Shown: positions 1 to 12,586 of the stretch, piece by piece
How the letters are laid out: the number at the start of each line of letters is the position of its first letter
How positions within the stretch are numbered: position 1 is the stretch's first letter
Assembly: GCA_905339215.1 (NCBI GenBank)
Contig: CAJPFN010000067.1
Coordinates: forward strand, 1 to 64,000
DNA from: Rhizobiaceae bacterium
GTDB taxonomy: Bacteria; Pseudomonadota; Alphaproteobacteria; Rhizobiales; Rhizobiaceae
Direction of reading: 5' to 3'
DNA length: 64,000 nt
Made by a program: the position numbers and the translations under genes
The notes under the pieces: model-generated
Told to the model about the DNA's origin: nothing
The model's input: only the letters and a program-made list of their open reading frames with translations
The model's database searches: none

Positions 1-20
1 CCCGCCACTTCTTTACTTTA

Positions 21-1058
21 TCACGAACCGAGCTTCTTGGCGCTCAGGACGGCGTCCTGCACTTCCTTGAGCTTGTCGGCCGACAGCGGGGTCAGTCCGC
101 GCTCGGCCATGTATCCGTCGGGGCCGAGGGCGGCGTCCGAAACGTACTCCTCGAGGAACTCCTTCATGCCCGGGATGACGTCGCGGTGTGCGTTCTTCAC
201 GTAGAAGAAGAGCGGGCGCGCGACCGGATAGGAGCCGTCGGCGATCGTGTCGAAGGTCGGGGCGATCGCGTTGACCTTCACGGCCTTCAGCTTGTCCGAG
301 TTCTCGTAGAGGAACGAGTAGCCGAAGATGCCGATCGCGTTGGCGTCGGCCTCGAGGCGCTGGACGATCAGGTTGTCGTTTTCGCCGGCCTCGACGAAGG
401 GACCGTCCTGGCGCATGCGCGAGCAGACCTCGTTCCACTTCTTCTCGTCGGCCTTCTTCAGGTCGGCCATGCCGTCGAGGCCCTTGCAGCCGTCATGCAT
501 GACCAGTTCGACGAACGCGTCGCGGGTACCGGACGTGGGCGGGGGGCCGAAGGCGATGATGTCGAAGGCGGGCAGGGACGGATCGATGTCCGACCACTTC
601 TTGTTCGGGTTGGCGGCGAAGCCGCCCTTGCCATCCGGCAGTTCGGCGGCGAGAGCCTTGAAGATCTGCTCTTCGGTCAGGTCCATCTCCGGGGCGCTCG
701 ACGAGTGCGCGATCGAGAGGCCGTCATAGCCGATCAGCGCCTCGGTGATGTCGGTGACGCCGTTGTCGGCGCAGAGCTTCACCTCGGACTCCTTGATGGC
801 GCGCGAGGCGCCGGTGATGTCGGCGAAGTCGGGGCCGATGCCGCCGCAGAACGCCTTGAAACCGCCGCCCGTGCCGGTCGACTCCACCACCGGAGCCGGC
901 TTGCCGGTCTTGTTGGCGAATTCTTCGGCCGCGGCCTGCGAATACGGGAACACCGTGGACGACCCGACGATCTTGATCTGATCGCGGGCGGCGGCGATAC
1001 CGGCCGAGCCGGCGAGGGCGATGGCCGCAGCCGACGCCGTGAGGAGGAATTTCTTCAT
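21..1058 (-). CDS. pstS: phosphate ABC transporter periplasmic binding protein PstS
   Basis: Periplasmic phosphate-binding protein of the Pst high-affinity phosphate importer; it would hand phosphate to the PstCAB membrane complex, whose genes should lie just off the left edge on the same strand. The 345-residue product begins with a clear Sec signal peptide (MKKFLLTASAAAIALAGSAG, cleavage near AAARD) followed by the PstS-type start IKIVGSSTVFPYSQ and the phosphate-loop region ESTGTGGG. I chose the ATG at 1058 because the signal peptide starts there and AGGAG sits 8 bases upstream; an in-frame start 15 codons earlier adds only a non-signal leader. A Pho box lies about 70 bases upstream, fitting PhoB control. 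Confident family call. Confidence 0.95.
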   Translation of the reverse strand: MKKFLLTASAAAIALAGSAGIAAARDQIKIVGSSTVFPYSQAAAEEFANKTGKPAPVVESTGTGGGFKAFCGGIGPDFADITGASRAIKESEVKLCADNGVTDITEALIGYDGLSIAHSSSAPEMDLTEEQIFKALAAELPDGKGGFAANPNKKWSDIDPSLPAFDIIAFGPPPTSGTRDAFVELVMHDGCKGLDGMADLKKADEKKWNEVCSRMRQDGPFVEAGENDNLIVQRLEADANAIGIFGYSFLYENSDKLKAVKVNAIAPTFDTIADGSYPVARPLFFYVKNAHRDVIPGMKEFLEEYVSDAALGPDGYMAERGLTPLSADKLKEVQDAVLSAKKLGS

Positions 1059-1128
1059 CTGGCCTACTCCTGTGCGGAATTTCTGGAGCACCCGACCGGG
1101 CACCCGCGGATGGCCTTAAAGCGCCCTT

Positions 1129-1146
1129 GTTACAGTTCGATGACAG
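1129..1146 (-). promoter_or_regulatory. Pho box (PhoB binding site) upstream of pstS
   Basis: Read on the minus strand, CTGTCAT, four bases (CGAA), then CTGTAAC: two 7-base direct repeats at 11-base spacing, the standard PhoB operator layout. A weaker third repeat (TCGACAC) sits one period further upstream. It lies about 70 bases before the pstS start. Confidence 0.8.
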
Positions 1147-1517
1147 ATTTGTGTCGAGCCGGTTAAGCTCGGCAGCGGCCGCCGCGGCGTTGCCGGCTTG
1201 TCCCCGGCCGCCGCGGCGAAAAGGCGTTTGCCGTCCGTCGGTTGGGGGGGAGACCGGATGGCTCGCCACTTCCTGGCGCTCCATCCGGTCGTCGCGAAAA
1301 ATCCGGGCGGGAATGCGTTACGTCACCGGAATTGCGACGCGAGGCGCCGCGGAGACAGATCCCAATTGGGGCAAACGGGACGCTGCTCGATTCCGGCGGT
1401 CGCATGTCCCGCCCGTAAGCTACCGGGCCGAAGCTCGAAGCAGCGGGAGTTTCGCCAACAGGAACCGGCTTTGATATGGCGCGATCGCGCCATTGCGAGT
1501 GGGTGGCGAAGCGGCGC
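1147..1517. other. non-coding gap between pstS and the hybrid kinase gene
   Basis: About 370 bases with no ORF that looks coding. It is GC-rich with short inverted repeats. The only distinct element is the 18-base perfect palindrome at 1476-1493. The right part is downstream of the kinase stop codon and probably holds its transcript end. Confidence 0.5.
1476..1493. repeat. 18-base perfect palindrome downstream of the hybrid kinase
   Basis: ATGGCGCGATCGCGCCAT is self-complementary over its whole length and starts 25 bases after the kinase stop. It lacks a T-run, so it is not a standard intrinsic terminator; it may still act in 3' end formation or bind a dimeric protein. Confidence 0.5.
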
Positions 1518-5570
<4,053 letters not shown>

Positions 5571-5939
5571 GGCGCCGCCCGCCTCCGCTCCTTCCACAAG
5601 GGTGTGTCCGCCCTGCACGGCAATCCTCCTCGGTCCGACGAAACTCGGCCCGCAGCCATCCCATGCCCGGCGCGACGTCGACCCCTCGAATGCGGTCGGC
5701 CCGGCGGTCACAATGTGACCGACAAGCATTAACGTTCCGCTAACCGTGATTTGTGCAGTAGATCCGAAGAATTCCGTCGATTTTTTCCACTGTCGGTGCG
5801 GCGGGAAGCCTGCTCCGGCAGCGGGTCTCTCGTGGAGATCGAGTTGCGTTTGGCCTTTCGTCGAAGAATTGGCCCGGCAGGCCGATCTGCCGGCGCCCGG
5901 CGCACGGACCCGCATGTCCAGGAACGACTGCCTGTCCCG

Positions 5940-6905
5940 TCAGTCCGTCGGGCGGGCGGGAGTACCTTCGTTGATCGACGCCGCGGGTCCCGCGCCGGCC
6001 CTGCCGGGCCTGGCCGGCATGAACAGCGTCCGGTGGCGCTCGACCTGGTCGGAGATGAAGTTGGCCGCGGCGCGGATGCGCGCCGTCTCGCGCAGGTCGG
6101 CATGCATGATCAGCCAGAAGGTTCGCGTGATTGTCACCTCGTCGGCAAGCACGGGCACGAGTTCGGCTTCGCCGGCGACGAGGAAGTCGGGCATGACGCA
6201 GACGCCCGTGCCCGCCAGCGTCGCCTGCATCTGCGCCACCAGGTTGGACGAGGTCAGCCGGACGTCGAGGTCGCCGGGGATCTGCGGCAGGTAGTCGAGC
6301 TCGGGCGTGAAGATCAGGTCGGGGATGTAGCCGATCATCAGGTGGCGGGAGAGGTCGCCGACCTGTCGGATCGGACCGTTGGCCTCGAGGTAGCCGCGCG
6401 AGGCGTAGAGATGCAGGTGGTAGTCGGTGAGCTTGCGCGACACCAACCGCCCTTCCGTGGGCCGCGTCAGGCCGATGGCGATGTCGGCCTCGCGCTTGGA
6501 CAGGCTGAAGATGCGCGGCATGGCGATCAACTGCACGTCGAGGCCGGGATAGCGCCGGCACAATTCGCCGATGCGCGGGGCGAGGAAGAAGGAGCCGAAG
6601 CCGTCGGGCGCGCCGATGCGCACGGCGCCGGTGAGCGCGAGGTCGGTGCCGGCGATGTCGTTCTGGATGGCGGCGGCGACGTTCTCCATCTGCTCGACAT
6701 GGGCGAGAAGCCGTTCGCCGGCCGCCGTCAGCACCGAGCCGCGCGGCGAACGCTCGAACAGCCGTGCGGCAAGCGACTGTTCAAGCGCGGCGATGCGCCG
6801 GCTGACCGTGGCATGATCGGTCGACAGCTGCGCCGCCGCCGTCGTCAGCCGGCCTGTGCGGGCGACGGCGAGGAAGAAGCGCAAATGCGACCAGTCGAAG
6901 CTCAT
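5940..6905 (-). CDS. LysR-family transcriptional regulator
   Basis: DNA-binding regulator of 321 residues. The N-terminal winged helix (FDWSHLRFFLAVARTGRLTTAAAQLSTDHATVSRRIAALEQ region) is typical LysR, with a C-terminal periplasmic-binding-like effector domain from about residue 90. The ATG at 6905 is preferred over an upstream in-frame GTG (6923) because family members start at this point. The C-terminal tail after about residue 300 is proline/alanine-rich and poorly conserved in type. No obvious divergent target gene is adjacent: upstream is a long sparse region and downstream is the hybrid kinase. The regulated genes cannot be named from the sequence. Confidence 0.88.
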   Translation of the reverse strand: MSFDWSHLRFFLAVARTGRLTTAAAQLSTDHATVSRRIAALEQSLAARLFERSPRGSVLTAAGERLLAHVEQMENVAAAIQNDIAGTDLALTGAVRIGAPDGFGSFFLAPRIGELCRRYPGLDVQLIAMPRIFSLSKREADIAIGLTRPTEGRLVSRKLTDYHLHLYASRGYLEANGPIRQVGDLSRHLMIGYIPDLIFTPELDYLPQIPGDLDVRLTSSNLVAQMQATLAGTGVCVMPDFLVAGEAELVPVLADEVTITRTFWLIMHADLRETARIRAAANFISDQVERHRTLFMPARPGRAGAGPAASINEGTPARPTD

Positions 6906-7435
6906 CCCTGTATTTTCGTGCACAGTGATTGCCGGCGCAAGTAGGAATGGTGTGCAGCGAAGGCGGAGGGGAAGCTGCCTACTCAGACGGTGGCCGGGAG
7001 GTTGACCCGGTTCCGGCCGAGTCGGTATTCGTTATTGGTGCTCGTGCCGCAGAAAGCCGGTTCCGCGCGATCAATTCGAGGCCGTTAGCTGTTGATATGA
7101 GGAGTCCGGCGCCGAGAAGGCGCGGATGAGTTCGGCCCTGAGGTACAAAAAAAAGCCTGACTGTCTGTCCGTAACATGATCGGGCTCGTTTCGATGTTCT
7201 CCAAGTATACTCGAAAACGCTTGCCGACCAAGACTGCGGATAGGAAACGACGATGGCGAGTCGCCCCCTTCCTCGCAAGTTGTCAACTAGGCAACCGAAA
7301 TCGCCATCTCGGCGTCGTGGCCTGTGGAACAATGTCGAGCGTTTGTGAATCGTGGGCACGTGAGCACCTTTTTTCGCCGATCCGGTCGGTTTGGCAGTAT
7401 CTGGACGGTCATCTTCAACAGGGACTGATTCCCGG
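6906..7435. other. 530-base sparse region, lower GC than its surroundings
   Basis: No coding gene is convincing on either strand. GC falls visibly compared with the neighbours. One promoter-like pair (TTGACC at 7002-7007, 17-base spacer, GTATTC at 7025-7030, plus strand) could start a transcript toward the small ORF at 7436. An A8 run occurs near 7148 and a T6 run near 7371 without a clean hairpin. Confidence 0.4.
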
Positions 7436-7516
7436 ATGACCAACGTCCAGATCGCCTACCTCATGATCATCGTCGCGTACATGATGCTGCTGACCGCTTC
7501 GTTCAGCTCTCACTAG
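7436..7516 (+). CDS. possible 26-residue single-span membrane peptide
   Basis: ATG to TAG gives MTNVQIAYLMIIVAYMMLLT followed by ASFSSH. Almost the whole peptide is one hydrophobic helix, as in known bacterial small membrane proteins. AGGGA lies 10 bases upstream of the ATG. It sits in an otherwise empty region between the LysR gene and tRNA-Glu. I do not recognise a family. The hydrophobic composition, ribosome site and isolation support it; the short length means chance cannot be excluded. Confidence 0.4.
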   Translation: MTNVQIAYLMIIVAYMMLLTASFSSH

Positions 7517-7595
7517 GCTAACGACTCGACAGCGTTCCAACGGCAATCCGACGTGGTCTCACGACGGACGACAACTGCCGGAATTCTGAAGGAAT

Positions 7596-7670
7596 TGGTA
7601 CGCCCAAGGGGAATCGAACCCCTGTTTGCGCCGTGAGAGGGCGCCGTCCTGACCGCTAGACGATGGGCGC
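7596..7670 (-). tRNA. tRNA-Glu (anticodon CTC)
   Basis: A 75-base tRNA on the minus strand. The acceptor stem GCGCCCA pairs with TGGGCGT (one G-U pair at the end), the T loop is GTTCGATTC, the anticodon stem is GCGCC/GGCGC around loop CTCTCAC giving anticodon CTC, and CCA is encoded. It reads GAG codons. Confidence 0.95.
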
Positions 7671-7816
7671 AGCGACCCGCGATATAGGCTGCGGCAGCGC
7701 GAAATGCAACCCGATTCTCCCGGCCGGCTTCGACGTTGCCGGCGCGGCCATGGGCAGCCAGCGAACCGGCCATGCCTGCTGGCTGCCACTCTCCGACGGC
7801 GATGGGGCGCCCGCGC

Positions 7817-8221
7817 TCAGCGGCGCGGTTCGATCAGGTCCCAGAGGTTGCCGTAGAGATCGGCGAACACCGCCACCGTGCCGTAGGGCTCGCGGCGCGG
7901 TTCTTCGCGGAAGCGCACGCCGGCGGCAGTCATCGCCGCGTGGTCGCGGAAAAAATCGTCGGTCTCGAGGAAGAGGAAGACGCGGCCGCCGGCCTGGTCG
8001 CCGACGCGCGCCGCCTGTTCGGCGCCGGAGGCTTGCGCCAGCAGCAGCCGGGCGCCGCGTTTGCCGGCCGCCACGACCACCCAACGCTTGCCGCCGCCGA
8101 GGTCGATGTCCTCGGCAAGGGCGAAGCCGAGCTTCTGCGTGTACCAGGCGATCGCCTCGTCGTAGTCGGCGACGAGGAGCGTGACCGTGGCCAGCGCGCG
8201 GCTGGGCCCGCCGGCACTCAT
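7817..8221 (-). CDS. VOC-family (glyoxalase/bleomycin-resistance fold) protein
   Basis: A 134-residue vicinal-oxygen-chelate protein. It shows the paired beta-alpha-beta-beta-beta modules: VTLLVADYDEAIAWYTQKLGF at the start and the typical C-terminal FADLYGNLWDLIEP. Members are metal-dependent enzymes or antibiotic-binding proteins; the substrate cannot be told. Its ATG overlaps the stop codon of the upstream small membrane protein gene by 4 bases (ATGA), so the two are probably translationally coupled. This is the last gene before tRNA-Glu. Confidence 0.85.
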   Translation of the reverse strand: MSAGGPSRALATVTLLVADYDEAIAWYTQKLGFALAEDIDLGGGKRWVVVAAGKRGARLLLAQASGAEQAARVGDQAGGRVFLFLETDDFFRDHAAMTAAGVRFREEPRREPYGTVAVFADLYGNLWDLIEPRR

Positions 8222-8598
8222 TGCTGCGAGAGGGCGATGCGCGCCACGACGCGGCGGGCGGCGACGTCGTAGATCAGCAGCGAGCGCTGCCCGTCGACGG
8301 CTTCGATGTGGAGCGAGACGCGATTGCCGGAAAGGGCGTGGCCAAGCACCTTTGCGCCGGCCGGCAGCGGCAGGTCGAGTTCGAGCGGCGCGCCGTCCGG
8401 CGCCGGGATCTCCGAGACCGCGTCGGCGGGCGCATCGTTGTCGAAGGTCTTGTAGACAACTGCGACCAGCACCGCCATAACGGCCAGGAACAGGAGCCCG
8501 AGGTTGACGGCGACGAAGCGCACCAGCTTGCGCCGGACGCGCTCGGCCGCCGGGTCGAGCGGCTTCTCCTCGGTGTCGTCGACGGACGGCCTGGCCAT
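8218..8598 (-). CDS. single-span membrane protein, DUF6476-like
   Basis: A 126-residue protein with a charged cytoplasmic N-terminus (to about residue 27), one transmembrane helix (about 28-49, VAVNLGLLFLAVMAVLVAVV) and a C-terminal domain predicted to be extracytoplasmic and rich in beta strands. It resembles small alphaproteobacterial proteins of unknown function (DUF6476-type; my recollection of the family). It is divergent from rluD with only 22 bases between the start codons and overlaps the VOC gene downstream. The function is unknown. Confidence 0.7.
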   Translation of the reverse strand: MARPSVDDTEEKPLDPAAERVRRKLVRFVAVNLGLLFLAVMAVLVAVVYKTFDNDAPADAVSEIPAPDGAPLELDLPLPAGAKVLGHALSGNRVSLHIEAVDGQRSLLIYDVAARRVVARIALSQQ

Positions 8599-8620
8599 GA
8601 TCGGATGCCCCGGAAAACTG

Positions 8621-9676
8621 ATGAGCGACCCTGATAGCGAAGAGGGCCGGCGATTGAAAGTGCTGCATGCCGACGCAGCCGCGGCGGGTATGCGCCTCGA
8701 CCAGTGGCTGGCCGGGCTGCTCGCCCCCGACTTCTCCCGCAGCCGCGTCCAGGCGCTGATCCGCGACGGGCAGGTCGAGATCGGCGGCAAGCCGGCCGAC
8801 GAGCCGAAGAAGAAGCTCGCCGGCGGCGAGACGGTGATCGTCGCGCTGCCCGAGCCCGAGCCGGCCGAACCCGGGGGCGAGGCGATCCCGCTCGCGGTCC
8901 TTTACGAGGACGCGTCCCTGATCGTCGTCGACAAGCCGGCCGGGCTCGTCGTCCATCCCGGCGCCGGAAACTGGACCGGCACGCTGGTCAACGCGCTGAT
9001 CCACCATTGCGGCGACAGCCTGTCGGGCATCGGAGGGGTGAGGCGGCCGGGCATCGTGCATCGCCTCGACAAGGAGACCAGCGGTGTCATGGTCGTCGCC
9101 AAGACCGACGCCGCCCATCGCGCTTTGTCGGAAGCCTTCGCCGACCACGGCGCCTCGGGCGGGTTGGAACGCGCCTACGTGGCGCTGGTCTGGGGCGCTC
9201 CGGCCAGGATGTCGGGCACGGTCGACGCCCCGCTCGGCCGCGCTGCCGACCGCGTGCGCCGCGCCGTCGTGCCGGAGGCCAGAGCCGACGCAAGGCACGC
9301 CGTCACCCACTATCGCGTGGTGGAGCGCTTCGGCAACGACGGCGCGGGATCGCCGCTGGCCTCGCTCGTCGAATGCCGGCTGGAGACTGGCCGCACCCAT
9401 CAGATCCGCGTCCACATGGCCCATATCGGGCACCCGGTCGTCGGCGATCCCGACTACGGCCAGGCTTTCCGCACGAAAGCCAATCGGCTGCCCGAGCCGC
9501 TGCGCGCCCTGGTGAAGGCGTTCCCGCGCCAGGCGTTGCACGCACGCCTGCTCGGCTTCGACCATCCCGCCAGCGGCCGGCACATGCACTTCGAGGCCGA
9601 ATTGCCGGCCGACATGGCAGCCCTGGTCGAGGGATTTCGCGCGCTCGGAGGGCGTCTGCCGTTCACTTCGGCGTGA
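8621..9676 (+). CDS. rluD: 23S rRNA pseudouridine synthase, RluA/RluD family
   Basis: Converts specific uridines of 23S rRNA (positions 1911/1915/1917 in E. coli RluD) to pseudouridine. The 351-residue protein has an N-terminal S4 RNA-binding domain (about 13-75, LDQWLAGLLAPDFSRSRVQALI) and the catalytic domain with HRLDKETSGV, where D150 is the catalytic aspartate. The C-terminal RTHQIRVHMAHIGHPVVGD block is characteristic. The ATG at 8621 gives the usual family N-terminus. Its neighbours are the divergent small membrane protein and rpoH downstream. The choice of RluD over RluC rests on the S4 domain and length and is likely but not certain. Confidence 0.9.
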   Translation: MSDPDSEEGRRLKVLHADAAAAGMRLDQWLAGLLAPDFSRSRVQALIRDGQVEIGGKPADEPKKKLAGGETVIVALPEPEPAEPGGEAIPLAVLYEDASLIVVDKPAGLVVHPGAGNWTGTLVNALIHHCGDSLSGIGGVRRPGIVHRLDKETSGVMVVAKTDAAHRALSEAFADHGASGGLERAYVALVWGAPARMSGTVDAPLGRAADRVRRAVVPEARADARHAVTHYRVVERFGNDGAGSPLASLVECRLETGRTHQIRVHMAHIGHPVVGDPDYGQAFRTKANRLPEPLRALVKAFPRQALHARLLGFDHPASGRHMHFEAELPADMAALVEGFRALGGRLPFTSA

Positions 9677-9721
9677 CACTCTGTTTCGAGTTGAACAATT
9701 TCGTGCTTTTCCGGTTTTGTT

Positions 9722-9731
9722 CCTATATAAG
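9722..9731 (+). promoter_or_regulatory. probable -10 element of the rpoH promoter
   Basis: CCTATATAAG at 9722-9731 fits the alphaproteobacterial heat-shock -10 pattern (CYTATNTNNG) and also contains CTATAT, the housekeeping -10. No good -35 is visible at 16-18 bases. The predicted leader to the rpoH ATG is about 75-80 bases. Confidence 0.4.
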
Positions 9732-9812
9732 GATCGCGGCGCGGGGGTTTGTGCACCGCGCCATATGCCCGCCTTGTTCAGGGGGCACACTAGAGAAGAG
9801 GGAGGGTGCTTT

Positions 9813-10718
9813 ATGGCCCAGTCACTACCCAGCATCGTTTCCGGCGAAGGCGGCCTGGCCCGCTACCTGGAAGAAATCCGCCGCTTCCCGATGCTCCAGC
9901 CGCAGGAAGAGTACATGCTCGCCAAGCGGTACCAGGAGCACGAGGACACCGGCGCCGCCCACAAGCTCGTCACCAGTCACCTGAGGCTCGTCGCCAAGAT
10001 CGCGATGGGCTATCGCGGCTATGGCCTGCCGATCGGCGAAGTCATCTCGGAAGGCAATGTCGGCCTCATGCAGGCCGTGAAGAAGTTTGAGCCGGAGCGC
10101 GGCTTCCGGCTGGCGACCTACGCCATGTGGTGGATCAAGGCGTCGATCCAGGAGTACATCCTGCGCTCGTGGAGCCTGGTGAAGATGGGCACCACGGCCA
10201 ACCAGAAGCGCCTGTTCTTCAACCTGCGCAAGGTGAAGGGCAAGATCCAGGCGCTCGACGAGGGCGATCTCAAGCCCGACCAGATCACCGAGATCGCGAC
10301 GCGGCTCAACGTCTCGGAGGAAGAGGTCGTGTCGATGAACCGCCGCCTCTCGGGCGACGCTTCGCTGAACGCGCCGATCCGCGCCGGCGAAGGCGAATCC
10401 GGCGAGTGGCAGGACTGGCTCGTCGACGACCACGACAGCCAGGAAGAGATGCTGATCGAGCAGGACGAGTTGGAGAACCGCCGGCTGATGCTCGCCGACG
10501 CCATGTCTGTCCTGAACGACCGCGAGCGCCGCATCTTCGAGGCGCGCCGCCTCGCCGACGAGCCGTTGACGCTGGAAGAGCTCTCGTCCGAGTTCGATAT
10601 CAGCCGCGAGCGCGTCCGCCAGATCGAGGTCCGTGCCTTCGAGAAGATTCAGGATGCCGTGAAGGCCGCGGCGCGCCGGCAGGCGCAGTCGCTGCGCACC
10701 ATCGAGGCGACCGCCTGA
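9813..10718 (+). CDS. rpoH: RNA polymerase heat-shock sigma factor RpoH (sigma-32)
   Basis: Directs RNA polymerase to heat-shock promoters. The 301-residue protein has sigma region 2 (about 50-125, HLRLVAKIAMGYRGYGLPIG, then the YAMWWIKASIQEYILRSW segment), the RpoH box QKRLFFNLR at 131-139 that separates sigma-32 from other sigma-70 members, and region 4.2 with ISRERVRQIEVRAFEKI. The start at 9813 follows GGGAGG. A strong hairpin terminator follows the gene. Many rhizobia carry more than one rpoH; this could be either main or accessory copy. The ftsH promoter in this window matches the expected recognition sequence. Confidence 0.95.
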   Translation: MAQSLPSIVSGEGGLARYLEEIRRFPMLQPQEEYMLAKRYQEHEDTGAAHKLVTSHLRLVAKIAMGYRGYGLPIGEVISEGNVGLMQAVKKFEPERGFRLATYAMWWIKASIQEYILRSWSLVKMGTTANQKRLFFNLRKVKGKIQALDEGDLKPDQITEIATRLNVSEEEVVSMNRRLSGDASLNAPIRAGEGESGEWQDWLVDDHDSQEEMLIEQDELENRRLMLADAMSVLNDRERRIFEARRLADEPLTLEELSSEFDISRERVRQIEVRAFEKIQDAVKAAARRQAQSLRTIEATA

Positions 10719-10762
10719 CGGGACGCCACGGCTGAGGTCGCGCCGCGCGCCTCAATCAGGAG

Positions 10763-10797
10763 AAAGGCCGCTCTCCGGCACCGGAGGCGGCCTTTTC
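10763..10797 (+). terminator. intrinsic terminator after rpoH
   Basis: AAGGCCGC and GCGGCCTT form the outer stem, extended inward by TCCGG/CCGGA around a CA loop, followed by TTTTCCTT. It lies 45 bases after the rpoH stop and between convergent genes. Confidence 0.85.
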
Positions 10798-10836
10798 CTT
10801 GTCTCGGGCGAAGGCGCACGCAGCCCGAGCCGACCG

Positions 10837-12522
10837 TCAGCCCGCGCTGGCGGCCTGCCAGGCCTTGATGGCTTCCTCGAAGGCTTTTTCGCCGGGAATG
10901 CCCTTCTCCATGGTGATGAGCGCGCGGCGGCCGGACTTGTAGATGACCGGAATGTCGATCCAGTTCTGCCGGCCGAGAAGCTGCAGGTTGGCGTCGATCT
11001 CAGCCTTGGAATCGTTGAGCGCTATGAGAAAATATCCGTCGGCGATCTTCGCCGGCATGCCGATCAGTGGATTTCCCGGCGCCTCCTCGGTGTCCTTCAG
11101 AGCGAAACGCAGGATGTTCTCGATGCCGCCGCCGCCGAAGCCTTCGGGAGTGAGGAAGATCAGCTCGATGATGTGACTCGCCGGCAGGGTCTGATCGGCA
11201 TTGCGGCGGATGGTCATGCGCAGCTGCAGATCCTTGGCCGGGATCGTCGCCTCGCCGCGGATCGCCGGTTCGGGCGGCGCGTCGCCGCCAGGCGATTCGC
11301 GCACCACCGACCAGACGATCGAACCGCTCTCGGCGGAGCCCTGCGCCGAGCTGGTCCGCTCCTCGTAGTAGATCGCCTTCTGGCCGACGGCGACTTGCGC
11401 CGCGGGCGGCTGCGCTCCGGCGGTCGCCGCGGTCCCGGCGCCAGTCGCTTCCGTCGCCGGGGCGGCTGCATCGGCCGGCTGTTCGCCCGCGGGCTGCTCG
11501 GCGCCTGGCTGCCCCGCAGCAGGCGGAGCCGCTTCCGAAGGCTGGGTGGCGGCGGCCACGGTCGTGCCCTCCCCGACAGTCGGCGCTACGCCGCCGGCCG
11601 GGCCTTCGTCGACCTCGGTGCCGTCCGCATTGAGGCGCTGGGTGAACTTGGGTTGCAGCTCCTCCGCCGCAGGCGCCGGAGCCGCATCCGGCTGCGGGGC
11701 GGCGGCGGGCGCTGCGGTCGGGGCGCTTTCCCCGGCCGGCGCCGGTTCCGCCTGTTGCGGCGGCGTCGCGGCAACTTCCGTGCCGCCAAGACCGAGCATC
11801 GCGGCGAAATCGTCCTTGTTCAGCCACACGGCATAGCTGCCGCCGGCGACGACGAGGAGAGCGATCGCTGCCGCGATCGGGACGACGAGGTTGCGCTTGC
11901 GGGCCTGCGTCTCGCGCGGCTCGTCTTCCGGTCCGAATCCCGGGCCGAACACGGACCTGCCGCCATCGTCGGGAGCCGGCAGTTCGTCGTCGTCCCCGGT
12001 GAATGCGGGCGCAACGGCCGCCGGCTGGTGCACGACCGGTCGCGAGGCCGGCGCGAGGTCGCGCGCGGGCGCGGCGACCGGCTGCGGCTTTTCGGCCGGG
12101 GCGTAGCTCGGCTTCGGCGCGCGCTCGGCATCGGTCGCGGACGGCGCCAGGGGCGCGGCTTTCGTGGAGCTGCTGGTCCAGCTGCTGGCGGGGGCGACTG
12201 AGCTCGAGGCAGGTGGCGGAGCCGGCTTGATCTCAGGCTTCGCCTGGAGCGAAGCGAATACCTGCTCGAGTTCGGCCAGCGGATCGGAGCGGTCGCGCAT
12301 CGGACGCGCCGGTGCGTATTCCGACTCGACCTGCGCGATCGCCTCTTCCAGCGAGCGTTTCTGCCGCTCGGCAACCGCGGCAGGCGGCGGCGGGTTGATG
12401 GCGGCGAGTTTGGCGGCGATCGTGGAGCGTGCCTTGTCGTAGACCCTGGCGCGCATCTCGGGCGTCGGCTTGTCGCCGAGACCGTCGATCGTCTTCCTCA
12501 GAACCGCTACGAAATCTGCCAT
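10837..12522 (-). CDS. membrane-anchored protein with long Pro/Ala-rich linkers, unknown function
   Basis: A 561-residue protein. Residues 1-100 form a soluble, partly helical region beginning MADFVAVLRKTIDGLG; about 100-200 is Pro/Ala/Ser-rich; a single transmembrane helix (NLVVPIAAAIALLVVAGGSY region) lies near 212-232; about 245-370 is again Ala/Pro/Glu-rich; and the C-terminal 180 residues look like a folded periplasmic domain with beta strands (YYEERTSSAQGS, LQLRMTIRRNAD, HIIELIFLTPEGFGGGGI). I do not recognise a named family. It lies downstream of purA on the same strand, 64 bases after it, and converges on rpoH, an arrangement I believe is shared among rhizobia. The linker length and anchor suggest a protein spanning part of the periplasm. 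Confidence 0.75.
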   Translation of the reverse strand: MADFVAVLRKTIDGLGDKPTPEMRARVYDKARSTIAAKLAAINPPPPAAVAERQKRSLEEAIAQVESEYAPARPMRDRSDPLAELEQVFASLQAKPEIKPAPPPASSSVAPASSWTSSSTKAAPLAPSATDAERAPKPSYAPAEKPQPVAAPARDLAPASRPVVHQPAAVAPAFTGDDDELPAPDDGGRSVFGPGFGPEDEPRETQARKRNLVVPIAAAIALLVVAGGSYAVWLNKDDFAAMLGLGGTEVAATPPQQAEPAPAGESAPTAAPAAAPQPDAAPAPAAEELQPKFTQRLNADGTEVDEGPAGGVAPTVGEGTTVAAATQPSEAAPPAAGQPGAEQPAGEQPADAAAPATEATGAGTAATAGAQPPAAQVAVGQKAIYYEERTSSAQGSAESGSIVWSVVRESPGGDAPPEPAIRGEATIPAKDLQLRMTIRRNADQTLPASHIIELIFLTPEGFGGGGIENILRFALKDTEEAPGNPLIGMPAKIADGYFLIALNDSKAEIDANLQLLGRQNWIDIPVIYKSGRRALITMEKGIPGEKAFEEAIKAWQAASAG

Positions 12523-12586
12523 GCGTCAGCTTCCTGATCCGCCGCGCCGTCGCCCGGCGGGGCCGCCGGCGCGGGGGTGGGCAAAA

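Noticed and set aside
7817-9835. A 672-codon minus-strand frame joining the VOC protein to sequence opposite rluD
   Set aside because: Only the last 134 codons match a family. The rest is antisense to rluD and overlaps the DUF6476-like gene in another frame.
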